DNA of 64,000 nt, taken from NCBI GenBank assembly GCA_902806595.1, contig CADCXC010000012.1:372001-436000 (forward strand). Reading direction: 5' to 3'. Each line of letters opens with the position of its first letter. Positions within the stretch are counted from its first letter, which is position 1. A program made the translations under genes and the position numbers. Below are positions 35,443 through 48,878 of this stretch, in pieces. The notes under the pieces are model-generated. The model was given only the letters and a program-made list of their open reading frames with translations. It was not told the origin of the DNA and made no database searches. The stretch comes from Pyrenopolyporus hunteri (Eukaryota; Ascomycota; Sordariomycetes; Xylariales; Hypoxylaceae).

Positions 35443-37660
35443 ATGGAGTACAGCGCCGTCTTCCACAGCCTGATTCCGGGCATAAGCCCAAATATGTCAC
35501 AGACGGCTAGTAACGCCTCGACGACGGACCATACGCACCATGCGAAGGCGGTCGAGGGCATTCTTACTCTCTTCGGCCTTCGCGGCCTTGCCCCCGTCTA
35601 CGGATTCGTAGGGAGCTGGCTCGGCCTCGAGCCCTCCGGCCTGCTAGCCACGATCGGGGTTCTCTGGGCGCTGAACAAGGTGGCCCGTCAAGTGTACTAC
35701 TTTATGAACCGCATCATCACCGAGTATTTCATGAGCAGCATCCACATCCCGAGCAACGACGACATCTACATCCACCTCATGACTTGGCTCGCGACGCAAC
35801 CGGGGATGATAAATGCGAGGGCGCTCGTTGCCGAGACCGCGAGAAGGAGAGCATGGGAAGACGAGGATGCTTCGAACGTGGCTAGGGACCGTTCGGGCCG
35901 TTATCTCAATTTCTCGAACCAGGAAGCTAGAGCCGTGAGTTTACATACCCCCTCTACGAAAATACACGGGTATTATACCAATAAGCCCCTTTACTAATTC
36001 TTACCAACAGCCACCTCAGTACAGTCCAGCCGTTGGATTACACAGCTTCTGGTGGAAGGGGCAGTATTTCAGACTTCAACGGAAGCGGGAATCCATATTC
36101 GACGACAACAGCGCCTCGGGGCAAGTTTTTCGGGATCAGGAAGACCTGATCATCTCGTGTTTCTGGAGAAGCCCAGGTAAGAGCCCTTCTTTCCCCTCCT
36201 GCCACCCCCTCCATCCCATGACCTCCCCCTTTTTAAAAAACGAAAAAGAAACTAACTTAATCCCACCGCCAGAACCAATCAAGCAGCTCCTAGCCCACGC
36301 CAAGGGGCAATACTACCGGGACCACCGGGCGCGGACGGTGATCAAGCGGCCGAGCAACCCGGCGTCGCGGCGGTTCGCGGGCCGCGGGTGGCACCAGGTT
36401 GCGAACCGACCCGTCAGGGATATCCGCACGGTGGTCCTAGACGAGCACCAGAAGCTGCAGGTCCTCGCCGACATCAACGAGTACTTGCACCCGGAGACGC
36501 CGCGGTGGTACGCTAACCGCGGCATCCCGCTGCGCCGCGGGTACTGCTTCCACGGCCCGCCTGGCACGGGCAAGACCTCGCTGTCGTTTGCGCTGGCGGG
36601 GATATTTGGGCTGGATATTCATGTCATCTCGCTCTTGGAACCGAGCCTTACGGAGGAGGATTTGAATGCGCTGTTTGCTTCGCTTCCGAGGCGATGTATC
36701 GTGTTATTGGAGGGTAAGTCCTATCGCCTGTTTTCGTGTTGAACTCTATATGACACCCCTTAAAACAAGGCCCCTAGTTTTCCCAACCGCACTGAGGATA
36801 GTAATATAAGCACAACCGCTAACAAGCTTCCAGACATCGACACAGCCGGCCTCCGGCGGCCCTCCCTTCCCCCCGATACACCCAACGCCGTAGAAGAGGA
36901 CGCTCAACCTCCCACCACCACCGACAACGCCACCAACCCCAGCAAACCCAACAAAACCAGCAAAAGCAACACCACGGGGCCCCGGGACTGGAAAGTCAGC
37001 GACCTCGCGCGGGCGCTGAAGAAAGAGGGCGAGAGCGAGCAGCAGAAGGCCGGGATCTCGCTGTCGGGGCTCCTCAACGCGATCGACGGCGTCGCCTCGC
37101 ACGAGGGGCGCATCCTGATCCTCACGAGCAACGCGCCGGAGCAGCTGGACGCGGCGCTGCTGCGCCCGGGCCGCGTCGACCTGCAGGTCGCCTTCACCAA
37201 CGCGACGCCGGCGCAGGCGCGGGAGCTGTTCCTGCGGATGTACGAGGGGGATCGCGCGGAGGGTGGTGGTGGTGGGGAGGGCGAGTCGTCGAGGGCTGGG
37301 GTTTCGGGGCGGGAGACGCTGGGGGATGTGGGTTCTTCTGAGGAAATGCTGGGATCGTCGGGATCATCGCTCTCGTCGCAAACTCACACGCCTCTCTCCT
37401 CGTCGTCCTCCAGCATAGCCAACACCACAAACACGACTAACACCACCGCCGACCTAGACATCTCCCTCTCAGACCTCCCCGCCGTCGCCGCCGCGTTCGG
37501 CGCCAAGATCCCCGACGGCGCGTTCTCGCCCGCCGAGATCCAGGGGTACCTGCTGAAGCGCAAGAAGCAGCCGCGGCGGGCGCTCGCGGAGGCGGACGCG
37601 TGGGTGGAGGCGCTGGTGCGGCAGAAGGCGCTGCGGGCCAAGGTCGTGCGGGTGCAGTAG
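35443..37660 (+). CDS. BCS1-like AAA ATPase with low-complexity insertions
   Basis: The BCS1 family comprises membrane-anchored AAA proteins; the founder inserts the Rieske protein into complex III in mitochondria, but filamentous fungi carry several paralogues of unknown role. Exons are 35443-35934, 36011-36176, 36273-36713 and 36834-37660, giving 641 residues. The N-terminal region shows a likely membrane segment (LLATIGVLWALNKVA) followed by the BCS1_N domain. Walker A is GPPGTGKTS (about residue 314) and Walker B CIVLLEDID (about 362-369), split by intron 3. Sensor and arginine region: SNAPEQLDAALLRPGRVD. A Pro/Thr/Asn-rich insertion follows Walker B (about 370-415). A second Gly/Ser/Asn-rich insertion (about residues 510-570) separates the AAA core from the C-terminal helical part. 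The start is the first in-frame ATG; one at 35494 is an alternative. Confidence 0.87.
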
Positions 37661-38206
37661 AACCCGTTGCGAGGAAGGAAGCGGTAGGTAGGGTAGGAGA
37701 AGAAGAAGGGAGGCTGAAGGGGGTTAGGATATTGAGCTGGGGTTGGGGTTGGGGTTAGGAGAAAGGGGGAAGGGTGGGCATTTATCTTTCTACGGCATCA
37801 AACCAGGCTCTGGGTTGGGGAATCTGCTTCTGACTCGTACGCATATCGGCATATTCTAACAAGCGAGCAACTGATTTTAAATTGAGGAACCTGAAGATAT
37901 ACGTTATTATCAATGCATATAATATGGTCATAGATTGTCTACCTATGTACCTACCTAGTACCCAGGTAATAGAGCCCGTCGAAACTACGGGTGAAACTTC
38001 GAAATATATCTGATGTGGAAGCACTCAGTAATATTAACGCATTAAAATGCCGTTAGATGTGGACGAGCCATGAATTTACACAGGCAAGAGCGTACCTAGG
38101 AGGTAGGTGTCTGGTAACCGTAATCAAGATATTAGTGCACTTCCGCTACACCACCCGAGTTTCCAAATATCTAGGTGCATCATTATATTGTACATCGTCT
38201 ATCCCA
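37661..38206. other. Convergent intergenic region
   Basis: Contains three GGGGTT units at 37738-37758 in the BCS1-like 3' flank and dispersed-motif copies at 37938-37966 and 38093-38110. No gene is seen. Confidence 0.6.
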
Positions 38207-41200
38207 CTACGTCTCAATACTAGGCCCCTTCTCCTCAATCCGCACGATGAGGTCGTGTTGCGTCTGCAGATTCTGTGCCGAGCTGAGCGACCGGGCAACC
38301 GTAGTCTCGTGCTTCTCGACTACGATCCGCCTTAACGCCTTCACCAAGAAACCTGTGACCAGATCCACGCTCCAGCTGTCGGGTATCATAGATAACACCT
38401 CGCCGACATCGAACCACCCGCCGAACTTCTCCAGGAGTAGGCCTGTCTGCTCCACGCGGTCGCTGATATCCTCGAGTTCGAGGAATTCGCCTAGCAGGGC
38501 CCGGAAGAGCCGTGCCTGTTGGTCTTGCGTTGGCGGCATGCTGTCGCGGCGTTTCGGCGCTTTTGGGGCGTCCGGGCTGACGGGCGTCTGGCTTTGCTGG
38601 GCCTGATAGATGGTATAGATACTAGCTCCGCCACGAAGACAGTAAGCTACGGCCGTATCGTAGTCCCCGAGGCGGTGAACTAAGAGGCGTAGAGCGTTCT
38701 CATGATTCCGTTCTCGGCCATCAAGGATTATAGTCTCGGGCACGAGGAGATCCTCGGCCGTGGTATTCAAGCTTGCGATCCGTTCTCTAATAACCTTTGA
38801 ATCGTAGTCGTGGCTGCCACCGAGCAACTGCAACAGCCGTAGCCTACTAAGCCATGCCTCGTCATTAGGGGGGGCGTTGTCCGTTAGGAATTGGCGATAC
38901 GTAGGTTTGGGGGGCTGCAGGGCACGATACGCCGTGTAAGTAGACGTCACCACGTCTCGAGCGTCGGCGGACGCCTGGAGTTGAGTGATTACGATATCTA
39001 GGTAATATGTGATCAACTCGCTAACGTATACCGTATGTCCTTTACCGAACACGAGATGCTCCAGATAGTACTTGACCGCATCCGGGGCTTTTTCTCTGAG
39101 AAGCTTAACTACTTGACTAGGCTCGAATTTTGGCGCGCGACCCTTGTCCTCTGCGAAGATCTGGACGCCAAGCTTCGGGTTTCGATTCGCGAGCCAGATT
39201 CCATATTCTTGGACTAGGCTTTGATTGCTAATCTTCGTGAGATATTCGCGCACGCGCTGCTCGCCGTCGGTCAGTTCCCCTCCGTCGTCTCTCTCGCCCT
39301 CGATGACGCGTTTCCAGGTGGCCAAGACGTCCCCCGCCATCTTGCGGCTCTGATAGAGCCTACTAAGCACATAAAGGCGGTGATAAGATTCTATTAGTGT
39401 CTCCGCCCTATTGAAGCAATCCACCCCCGTATCGACGAGCTCGTATAAATCGGCGCGAACCGATTTTGCTTTGACCGGGCCAGCGGTAGAATGCTGATCA
39501 AGCTCGAGGAGAACGGCGAGAAGCGCCGCGTCTACTGTACGGAACACCTCGTTCTCATCCGGTATGCTGCCGAAGCCCTTCTTGCGCCGCCAGGCGGAGA
39601 GGAAACGCCGGAGAAAATGTAAGACAGGCTGCGGCAACGTTTTCATACCTGAGCTGCCGTTGTCGAAATCTCTGCTTGAGATAAATGCCTCAGCAGTTGA
39701 CTTAACGCCCCCAAATATCCATATGCCCCGTTTTGTCTCGATGACCTCGTTACGAGCTCCGGGAATGAGGGACAGAACAACTCGAGGGTCAAGAAGACTG
39801 TCAACCAGGATCTCTTCCATAGCCCGAATTTCAGGCTCTGAGAAAGGGGCATCCTCTGATTTTAGGAAACTCGTCAGCAAGAGTATTCCCACTCGTTGTC
39901 TTATGTAGTTGAAAGTTAAGAACTCTAGTTCCGACTTGGCATCCTGGCCACGAATGGAGTTTAAGATGGCGAACAAGTCTCGCCGCTCGGTAGATGCCCG
40001 GTTCGGCGACGTGACAATTGCCTCCAGCTGCGCATCTAGCCTTAATATCAAGGGATTCCGGACAGCCCACCATATGTCCTTTCCAGACCATACAGCTAAG
40101 CGAGCTGTACCTCCCGCTAGACGCCGAGCATATTCCTTTTCCTCAGCGTTACGTGTTTTCTGCCAAGAATCGGGTAAGTAATCTTCGCTTTGTGAATCCG
40201 TATCTCTCTCAAAGAGCTCTCTCTCTCCGGATAGCCTCTCAATGGAAGAGGCTGTCCTTGAGTCAACACTACGCAGGGACATCGTCGAGGGATCCCGGCT
40301 ACGCGGAGAGAAGGGAGCAAATCTCCGCCGACGTAAGCGATCAACAATCTCGGGAAAGTGTGTTTCTTCCGACCCGCGTAATGATCTAATTCCTATACTT
40401 TGCGAAGAATTGACGGTGGAACCAGCCCCCGGGGGCTCAAGCCAATGTTTTGTTACCTCACTCTCACCTGCATTGGTATCCCAGCGTTGGATCTCGAGGC
40501 CATAGTGGATCCCATCGGGGAAGTCTCTTCCCATTGACGCGAGGACGAATCCCTCGTCTTCTGGACTTAGAGAGGATTGTGATGAAGAAATGTCTGTAGG
40601 ACCCCCGTCGACGACAATCTCCTTAGGATATCGGTCAAACTCAATAGTAGGTCTTGTCGGATCTCCATCTAAGTTGACAAACATGCCAATCCCCGGCTCC
40701 AGTGGGTCCGTACCGGTGACCAACAGAAACTCTTCCGGGGTCGGGGATACGATATGCGGTTTGAGAAGACCTGACCGCGGCCTGGAGGTTGCAGTTGCAG
40801 GGCCCGTTCGGTCCTCAGCGGTACCCTCTGGCGCTGGGGCACTCGATCCGGAGGTGTCTGGTGGGGTTTGACTTGGCGTCGATTCGGACGGGGTTGGCTG
40901 TCGCGAGACGGGCTCCTCACCCTCAGCGGGGTGGTTCTCCTGTTTCCGACCGGCGCCTGCGATGAAGTCACCTAAGCTAGTTCCTCGCCTATGAGCCGGT
41001 GGGTCGGGGCTCTCTGCCTGCGTGCGGGATTGAGTAGAATTACTACGGTGCAACCCGCCTCCGGCGACGCCGGAGATATGCTGTGCCTGACCAAGGACAT
41101 TTCCTGGCTCGGTTTCATCGAGTGATGATATGGACATCAGCGGTATCTTTAGCTGGTGGTTAATTTCGAGCAGCGCATAGCTCCGCGAGTCCGCCACGCA

Positions 41201-41907
41201 GGCGATAGAGTCCCTCCTAACAGAGAGGGTACTCCCAGCGAAGTCGATCTTCTTGATAGGGTGAGCCCTGTCGGCTATGTTGACGACCTGGATCGACCGG
41301 TTCAAGGATAGTAATATAGTGACGCCGGCGGATTCGCTTCGCCCATCTTGACTTAATTCATTAAGGTCCACGCCGCCAACCCAGTTGCAATTCTTGACTT
41401 GCGTTCCGCCAAAGACGGGGCTCAATTCTGGGAGCGAATAGAAGGTGATGGTCCGGTTGCATAGAATACAAGCCTTGCCGACGGATGGTAGCAAGAGTAT
41501 CTGCTGAACACCGGGTCTTGTGGAATTGGATGTTCCTGTGGATTCGGCAAAGGCGGGGCGTAGTCTTGAGGCAAGAATGAAGGTCGGTATGTTAGACGTG
41601 TCCGTAGGATCTGGTGGGATTTGGAAGAAGTGAAGAAGTTCCGAATCGGACGTGCCTATGTATAGGTGGCCGTCTTACGAGATTATTAGCGGACTTAGGC
41701 TTAATGGATCTTAGAAACGGAATATAGACCGGGAGAGAAAGTGACTCTTATCTAACGCGCACCTAGATATTCAACACAATTGATCTTTATGTCGTCCCTT
41801 GAACCATCTTCCGACAATGGAACATCGGCGAAGAGGGTACGAAGGACGAAAGGCCCGGCACCGAACTCCCTTAGCGAGCGCTCGTCGCTGTGAGAATCGG
41901 ATGCCAT
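38207..41907 (-). CDS. vps3: Vps3/TGFBRAP1-like subunit of the CORVET tethering complex
   Basis: CORVET tethers endosomal membranes through Rab5-type GTPases. Exons are 41763-41907 and 38207-41673, giving 1203 residues. The start MASDSHSDERSLREF is followed by a citron-homology (CNH) type propeller (DGHLYIGTS, PSVGKACILCNRTITFYSLP, ARPIKKIDF-like blades). A long disordered insertion lies at about residues 200-300. The C-terminal half is a helical solenoid with the Vps39-type domains (KLLREKAPDAVKYYLEHLV, ETIILDGRERNHENALRLLV, LEKFGGWFDVGEVLSMIPD). No RING finger is present at the C terminus, which favours Vps3/TGFBRAP1 over Vps39. The single intron (donor GTGCGC) restores EYLDGHLYIG. Family secure; Vps3 over Vps39 is my judgement. 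Confidence 0.83.
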
Positions 41908-42545
41908 GGCGGAAGCGGCAGCATCATAAAAAGAGGTAATCTTTCATACTGCGACGATTTATGAATCCGTAGACTTGATATTAGCAAGTTGGGGGTATGG
42001 TGATTTAAATGCGGCGGCCTGGAGTTTGTATAATGTTGAAAGTTGAAGTGGAGCCACCTGCTAGCCGGAGCTGAGATTACGTATCTACCTCTAGGTATCC
42101 AGGTACACGCAGATGTCCAATCATCGGCGGGTTCAGGTACCACCTAAGTTGAGGTAATTCTATAATTATAGGGCAATGCTCTGATTATAGGGTCCAGCTC
42201 AGGGGATCTTGAAAGGAAGCTATAGTGGGTAGAGCAGTCTAATTCAAACACTAAGTCCACTAATCAAATCGATTTACCGAGCTTACAGATCCCTGCACCT
42301 GCATCCAGTAGATGATGTACTATGTAATGAACCACGACATGGAACGGAACACGTTCAACCCTTCTCAAATATTCTTATTTTCCAAAACCTATCTGCGACC
42401 TATCTAATCCCGGCGACCGATACTCAGTTACCTATCGCATCGCTCCGTATTTAATCACCTTCTTCAATACCTGCTAGTATCTGATGCTTCGATAACTGTG
42501 GCAGCAACATCTGCCAAGGCCGAAAGAAAAAAAGAAGAAGAAAAG
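41908..42545. other. Divergent promoter region
   Basis: 5' flanks of the Vps3-like and CASP-like genes, with a CTAGGTATCCAGGTAC motif at about 42092-42107. No gene is seen. Confidence 0.6.
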
Positions 42546-44832
42546 ATGGCCACCGTGTCCGAGTCGCAGCGGGCCGCGCAACCATCGTCACCACAGCACA
42601 CTGCAGATGGACAGGCCGACACTTCCAGCGTGGACGGGAGCAACCAGTTCCAACATGCTATCTCGGCATGGAGAAGTACGCATCTATTATCGCCTACATT
42701 GGGCCTATTACTGTTGGTCCTAACCATTGACAGACATTGATTTGGGCTCATTAATGTCAACTCTCGATAATACTGCGTCGGACATAGTAGCCTTTCAGCG
42801 GGACTCGACAGTTCAACGAAAGGATCTAGCCCAGAAGACCAAAGATTTCAGAAAGCTAGACGATGCGACTAAATTAACCGAGATCAAGGGGCTCCTCAAA
42901 GCATACCAGACATTCATCGATCTTCTCACCAATCATTCCAAGTCGACCAATTCTGCTTTCTTGCAAGTTTACTCGGCCCTCGAGAATGCCCCGGATCCCT
43001 ACCCTTTACTCGAAGCCTCGGTCGACTCTATGCTCGTTGCCGAGGACACGCTACCCAAGCTCACCGACGAGAATCAACATTTGCAAGAAAGCGTCGCCAA
43101 GCTCACGTCACAGTTAGAAGAGACCGAGTCGAGACTACAGTCAGAAAGCGCAAACCGGAAGCAGCTGGAAAGCAATCTCGAGACCAAGGTCAAGGAGGTG
43201 GAGGAATCGTGGATCGCAGTTTTGGACGAGAAAAAGGACAACTGGGAAGCGAAGGAGAAGGCGCTAGAGGAGAAAATCGAAAGCCAAGAAAGACTCATCA
43301 ATGAAATTAAAGCTAGTTACGAAGTGAACCAGCGTCTAAAGGGGTCCGAGGATGTGGACGGCGAGGGCAGCCGCGGCTACGTTACGAACGCCGAGTTGGA
43401 AATGGTCCATTCCGACCTAGAGCGAACAAGCGCGAGACTCGCCGAGGTTGAAGCCCGAAACGAACAGTTGCGTTTAGAACTCGCACAATCTAAGTCGCAA
43501 GTCCCAGCGCAGGCGCCAGCCTTGGAAGACGATCCCGGGTATATACGCATGAGATCGGAGAACTCGTCCCTCATCCGCAAGCTCGACTCCGCGAGAGTCG
43601 AAAAGGAGGCCTTCAAGAGGGACATCGACGCAAAACTTAGAGGTTTAGAGCGGGAGGTTGGTCTTTTGAAAGAGGAACGCGACGGTTTAAAAGCGAAGGT
43701 GCAGAAGTGGAGCGACTACGACGATATCAAGCAGGAACTAGAAGTCCTCAAGAGTATCGAATTTGCGACGGGCGACGATGACGACATGTTGGCCGCCTCA
43801 GAATCGAACGGCCCCAAAGGAAAGGGTGATACCCTAGAGCAGTTACTATTAGCTAGGAACAAGAAGTTAAGCGACGAGTTGACGATCTTACGAGTGTCCC
43901 ATCAAGATCTCCAGACTCGGTTGGAGAACTTGCAAGAGGAAATGTCAAGAACGAATGCGGACTTAGAAAGGATGCAGAACCTGAATGCGCAGCTGGAGAA
44001 CGATCTAGCCAACCTTCAAGCCGAGGGGCACAACGCGTTCCCATCGGGTGCGTCAGTAGCCGGTACCTACACGAGATACGCTCCATCTATCGCGCCGGGC
44101 AGGAGAGGCGGAAGAACCTCGCCAACGTCATCCATCATATCGGGCTTCGACCCTCGCACGACAGGGGGCGAGCCCATGGGCGGTGGATCGGGCATCTTAC
44201 CCATGATCACCGCTCAACGCGACCGCTTTAAAAAGCGGAACGCTCAGCTTGAAGGAGAGTTGTCAGAATGTCATCGTACAGTATCGCAGCTGCGCCAAGA
44301 GATCGCGGCGTTACAAAAGGACAACCTTCAACTCTACGAAAAGACGCGATACGTGTCCACGTACAATCGCAACGTGCCGTCGGCGTCGTCATCGTCCGCA
44401 TATTCGTCGAATCCTAATCCGTCAGTCGTCGCGATGGGCGGCACAGGAAATCCGGGGATTACGTTCGACCGATACAAAAAGGCGTACGAGTCAAACATTT
44501 CGCCATTTGCGGCCTTCAGGGGGCGTGAGTCAGCAAGGGCTTACAAGCGGATGAGTTTCCCCGAGAGGATGGTCTACTCGGTGACGCGGATGGTGTTGGC
44601 CTCGCGGACGAGCAGGAATCTATTTGCAGCGTACTGCGTCGCATTGCACATCCTAGTCTTTTTCTCGCTGTATTGGCTCGGCACGACAGACGTCGAGAAG
44701 CATTCGAGCAATCTGAGCCAGGGTATAGCCGCTGCAGCAGCAGCGGGAGGGGCAGCCGGCGGCAATAGTGGTGGGAGAGGTCAGGCTGCCCACCCGGGAA
44801 GCTGGCAGGAGGAGGGTTTCAACGGGCACTGA
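42546..44832 (+). CDS. CASP/Coy1-like Golgi membrane protein
   Basis: CASP-family proteins are C-terminally anchored Golgi coiled-coil proteins that act in retrograde vesicle tethering with golgin partners. Exons are 42546-42675 and 42734-44832, giving 742 residues; the join restores AWRNIDLGSLMSTLDN. Almost all of residues 80-570 are predicted coiled coil (for example LPKLTDENQHLQESVAKLTS and LRQEIAALQKDNLQLYEKTR), broken by a Gly/Ser/Pro stretch around 440-495. The C terminus has the family's conserved block SNISPFAAFRGRE and a single transmembrane segment (about 671-692, LFAAYCVALHILVFFSLYWL), followed by an unusually Ala/Gly-rich tail of about 45 residues. The start ATG is in good context (AAAAGATGGCC). 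Confidence 0.92.
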
Positions 44833-47800
44833 TGATTACGCCCGCAGAATCAATACATCTGTTGTATCATTACCAGCCGATCTTTGTTTAATACGGCACG
44901 CGCAAGACATCTAATACCAGCCTATTTTTGTTGTGTTAGATAATTAACTATACCCTCGAGTGTCTACATAAGGAGCCAATGTTGTAAATCTACGTTTTGG
45001 ACTTCCATTCGATACGAAGGTCGACTTGTGCCAGATCATATTATTGAATCTCGATGTCAGAATAGGAAGGTCAAAATAAACAGACAACCAAGTAGCCGTG
45101 GAAGTGAAGTGTAATACAAATCACAAGGCCGATTCCCAGAGATAGTTGCAACCACTCCACGTAGAAGTGAATGAACCGGGTTCATTGGTTCCGCGTCACG
45201 AGGGCTCAAGATCTATGTATCTGTTACCTGCCCGTCTCGAGCCGCCAGGTTGGATATCATGCACGCAATATACAAGCGGCCCGCTGAAGACAACCTCGAT
45301 AACCCTGGCTCGTGATTGGACGCGGTTCCCTGTAGACGATACCTCCCATATTCAGCTGTTCAGTAAATACTACCTACCTTAGCCTACGTAGAGCGGTAGC
45401 CAAGCTAGTACCAAGTTCCATATTGCCCATGCCCAGGTCAATCATCGTCCGGAGGACCTCATACCTACCTGCTTAACGCCGGGTAGTACGCGTACAAAGG
45501 CTAATATACTCGCCTTCAACTTACGCCAGGTCTGACCCTCACCATAGGCGAGCAGCGAATCAGAGGGCGCGAGCCCGGCAAATGTAACCCATACCCGAGA
45601 CTGGTGTGTGGCACAACAGACGGGAAAAGGCCGCGAGGCTTTATTGTGTACACAGTTGTGTAAGACAGAAAAAGCATTTATACAAGTATGTTGTACACGT
45701 AAGTAAACTATAGCTACGGCGAGAGAAGTGAGTACATGATCCAGGGAGGTATCTATGTACATTAATATAGGGAATAAACATCGATACGGACGTTATATAC
45801 CGGCCCTAAGGCGGGCGAGACGCCTCCTTTTCTTTAATAATATTATTCTTTTTCAGCACCACCTGAGACGAGGCGACACTTCGCGAAAGACACGGGACGG
45901 GGCTAGACGGGTAATAACAGAGGCAACTAAGACGCCCAACTTACGTACATACAGCGGGTAAAGGTAGCATCGCATCCTGATAGCTAAAATTTTGCCTGGA
46001 TATCGAACAAGCCAGGACGGCTGCTCAGACAACCGAAGAAAAAGTTGGCAAATTCCGTCCGCTGCCGCGGGCGGCCTCGTAATTGGCAGATGCGGGGGAT
46101 TCTGGGCAAATTGGCTAGAAAGGGTATGGCCCGTTCTCTACCAGAGAGAGGGGAAACTTAATCCTATTATGCGGGAGTTGATTGGTGGACGGCGCGCTTG
46201 TTGCTATTTCTGTCGATTAACCGCCAGATCACGGTAGCCAAAGAAGCCGAATCAACCCGGTCAATGCTCAGTGGGTGGGTTAAATTAGCCCACCACCTTT
46301 GAGGGCTAATTAGCCAGTCCAAATCTCCAAATCCTTGTCCATCCACTTATATTGGCAGAAACCACGGACCGCTACGTGGTATTAATGTACGTACCTAGGT
46401 ACCTATGTAAGCAGGTGCTTCTACCATCAAGGTGTGATCTAATAACCGAGATTCCTCCAAAGCTTCTTTTCTTCTTGTTGTAGCGAATCGTCCAATAAGA
46501 CGCCACCGACCTACCAACCCCTAGCCTTTGACCAAGTTCTAGGTCGATCCGAGAGTCGCAGCCGTTGCACCGCCAGCCGGATCTATCAGTTCCCAGACTG
46601 ACTACAACAAAGATCATAAGCTATAGGATCAAAACATGACGAGGTCATCCTTAGCTTACCTTAGCTACCATGCCTTGCATGCGTATGTCGTGCTTCGCCC
46701 AGGCATGCCGTGGTGGACCAACTTATCTTATCTGGTACTTACACATGTAGCTGTGCCTTGTTGGCTGGCGTCAATGGTGAACTGCGGATTGCTGACTAGC
46801 TGCTTTCCAACCTCCGTCACTTAGATATTACCTACCTCCCTAGGCAGTAACATCCACAGTGCTTCTACCTCGGGAGTTTGACCAATTTCCCATTGCGGAT
46901 GCTGAAGTGGCGCTTTGCTGCTAGTAAGCTTCCAACTAACCTCCCCCGCCACACGGGAAAGACGATGGAGTACGGATTTCTCCATTCTCATCTATTTTTC
47001 TCACTCGTATCTTATCCTTCGAAGAACAAGTATTCTTCTAGTTACTAACGGTTATTTTTAGCCCGACTCGGTTGAACAAGATTCTAATCTCTCTAAACGT
47101 AAAACGTTTTGCCGGTGCCGCCCGTCCTCGTTATCTCGCGAGGATACACCAAGGAAAACGTTTGACCAAGCGTTGACCGGGTGGCCGAAGAAGAGGCGGC
47201 CCTGGCGCTTACACGGTCTACACGGGTATCGTGGCCAGCCAGTCAGGTCGCGCCGTGCGGGTTCACCCCTGCCACCAGGCCCTAGCTGCAGATCGCTTGG
47301 CTGTCCATACAGAGCCCCATGCTAAATCGACGGCAGGGATCTCCCAAAATACAATACCACCCATCTTCACGTCTAACGCCAGCCGGCTTTGTCCATTACC
47401 GCGGAATCATAGGCAAATAGCCCATTCTTCAACGACGAACTTTTTTCACGGACCCCTGCCGTCCCGCTGCTCAAGGTAGGAGAGCTACCCGGTCCCAATT
47501 TAGGACCCTGAACGGTTCTCTGTCGTGCCGCTGGACTGGGGTAAGGCGTGGCACCTGAAGCAGGCAGCCAGGCGGCGTTTCCTCCACTTTGCGTCTAATG
47601 TCTGGATTAATATAATAAATGCCATCTCATCCCGCTTCCCCCAAAATGTCCAACCACTGTATATACATCCGCAAACATATTTCATATATATCTCTCTCCT
47701 CTGGGAGATCATTTCCTTTTACGTTTTCCTAGTTTCTGTCTCCTTAGTGTTTCCTTTTATTTCCTTTTAACTTTATCATCTCTCTATCTCTCTATCTATC

Positions 47801-47967
47801 TCTATCTCGGGTCGGGTTTCTTTTGGTTTCCTATTTCTTCTTAGTCTACGAATATAACGACCAAGACTACTTTGAGATCTCAACGAAGAAACCATATCGA
47901 TTCGATCCACAAACCGAAATTATCCTCTCTTCCTCATATTTCCTCAGACTCAGATCTATATATCAAG
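44833..47967. other. Gene-poor region
   Basis: About 3.1 kb without a supportable gene. It contains dispersed-motif copies (46387-46406) and a long pyrimidine-rich leader before the next gene. Short frames (for example 47231-47479) show no family. Confidence 0.5.
47779..47808. repeat. TCTATC-type microsatellite in a pyrimidine-rich leader
   Basis: TCTCTATCTCTCTATCTATC-like tract, 160 bp before the start codon of the DUF3455 gene. Pyrimidine-rich tracts are common just upstream of fungal transcription starts, so it may lie in the promoter or 5' UTR. Confidence 0.75.
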
Positions 47968-48878
47968 ATGTACGCTTCAACGGTGTTGGTATCATTACTC
48001 GGTGCTTCGGCTGTCATGGGTGCTCCGACATGGCCCACAGTGAACTGGGACGCCGCCAAGCCCGACGGTCTCGAAACCATCTCCGAGTATTTCAACATGT
48101 TGGCGCAGAAGGTCGAGATAGGGAAATACATGTCATCTGCTCCAGTCTGTGATATCTCAAAGGCCGTGATGCCCGTAGGTAGGTCGTCACGTACCATGCG
48201 AAAATTCATAGAACCCTAACTAACACCACGCCCAGCTCCTTCGCCATTGACCCCTCCTTCTCCCGGTCTAACTTTAAAGCACGTCGCCATTGGCCGCGGA
48301 ACGCAGAACTACACCTGCGACACGACCAACGCGACGGCCACGCCTGTGGCCGTCGGCGCCGTCGCCACGCTCTTCAACGCGAGCTGCGTCGCCTCTGCGT
48401 ATCCGGACCTTCTCAACTTACTCCCAAAACTAGCACTGCAGTTCAACCTCGCGGCCTCGGAGGAGGACGCGCGCTTGGGCCCGACGGACTTGATCATCTC
48501 CGGCAAGCACTTCTTCACCAACAACACCACCCCCTTCTTCAACCTCGACACCAGCCAGAATAAGATCGGCGAGGCCGGCTGCTCCAAGGACAGCCAGACC
48601 GACGCCCCCGCCGATGCACCCAGAGGCCCGAATGGCGAGAAGGCCGTCGCGTGGCTGAGGCTCAAGACCCAGGCTGGGTCGACGGGGAACTTGCAGGAGG
48701 TCTACCGTGTCGAGACCGCGGGTGGGAGCGCCCCTGCCACATGCAAGGGCCAGCAGGCTGCGTTCCAGGTGCAATATGCCGCACAGTATGTTCCCTTTTT
48801 TTTACCATGACTTATATCGGACAGTCTCGCTAACGAGTAATTAGATACTGGTTCTGGGAAGGCACATCTCAGACGTGA
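47968..48878 (+). CDS. Secreted DUF3455-family protein
   Basis: Exons are 47968-48178, 48236-48785 and 48845-48878, giving 264 residues. The N terminus MYASTVLVSLLGASAVMGAP is a clear signal peptide. Diagnostic for DUF3455 are HVAIGRGTQNYTC near residue 85, a central GxGK/HFF region, a VAWLRLKTQ block and the C-terminal QYAAQYWFWEG completed by a 34-nt last exon. Members are secreted proteins of bacteria and fungi, sometimes annotated as malate dehydrogenase without support; no reaction is established. Several N-glycosylation sequons (NYTC, NATA, NASC, NNTT) suit a secreted protein. The last intron starts GTATGT and ends TTAG. Confidence 0.87.
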
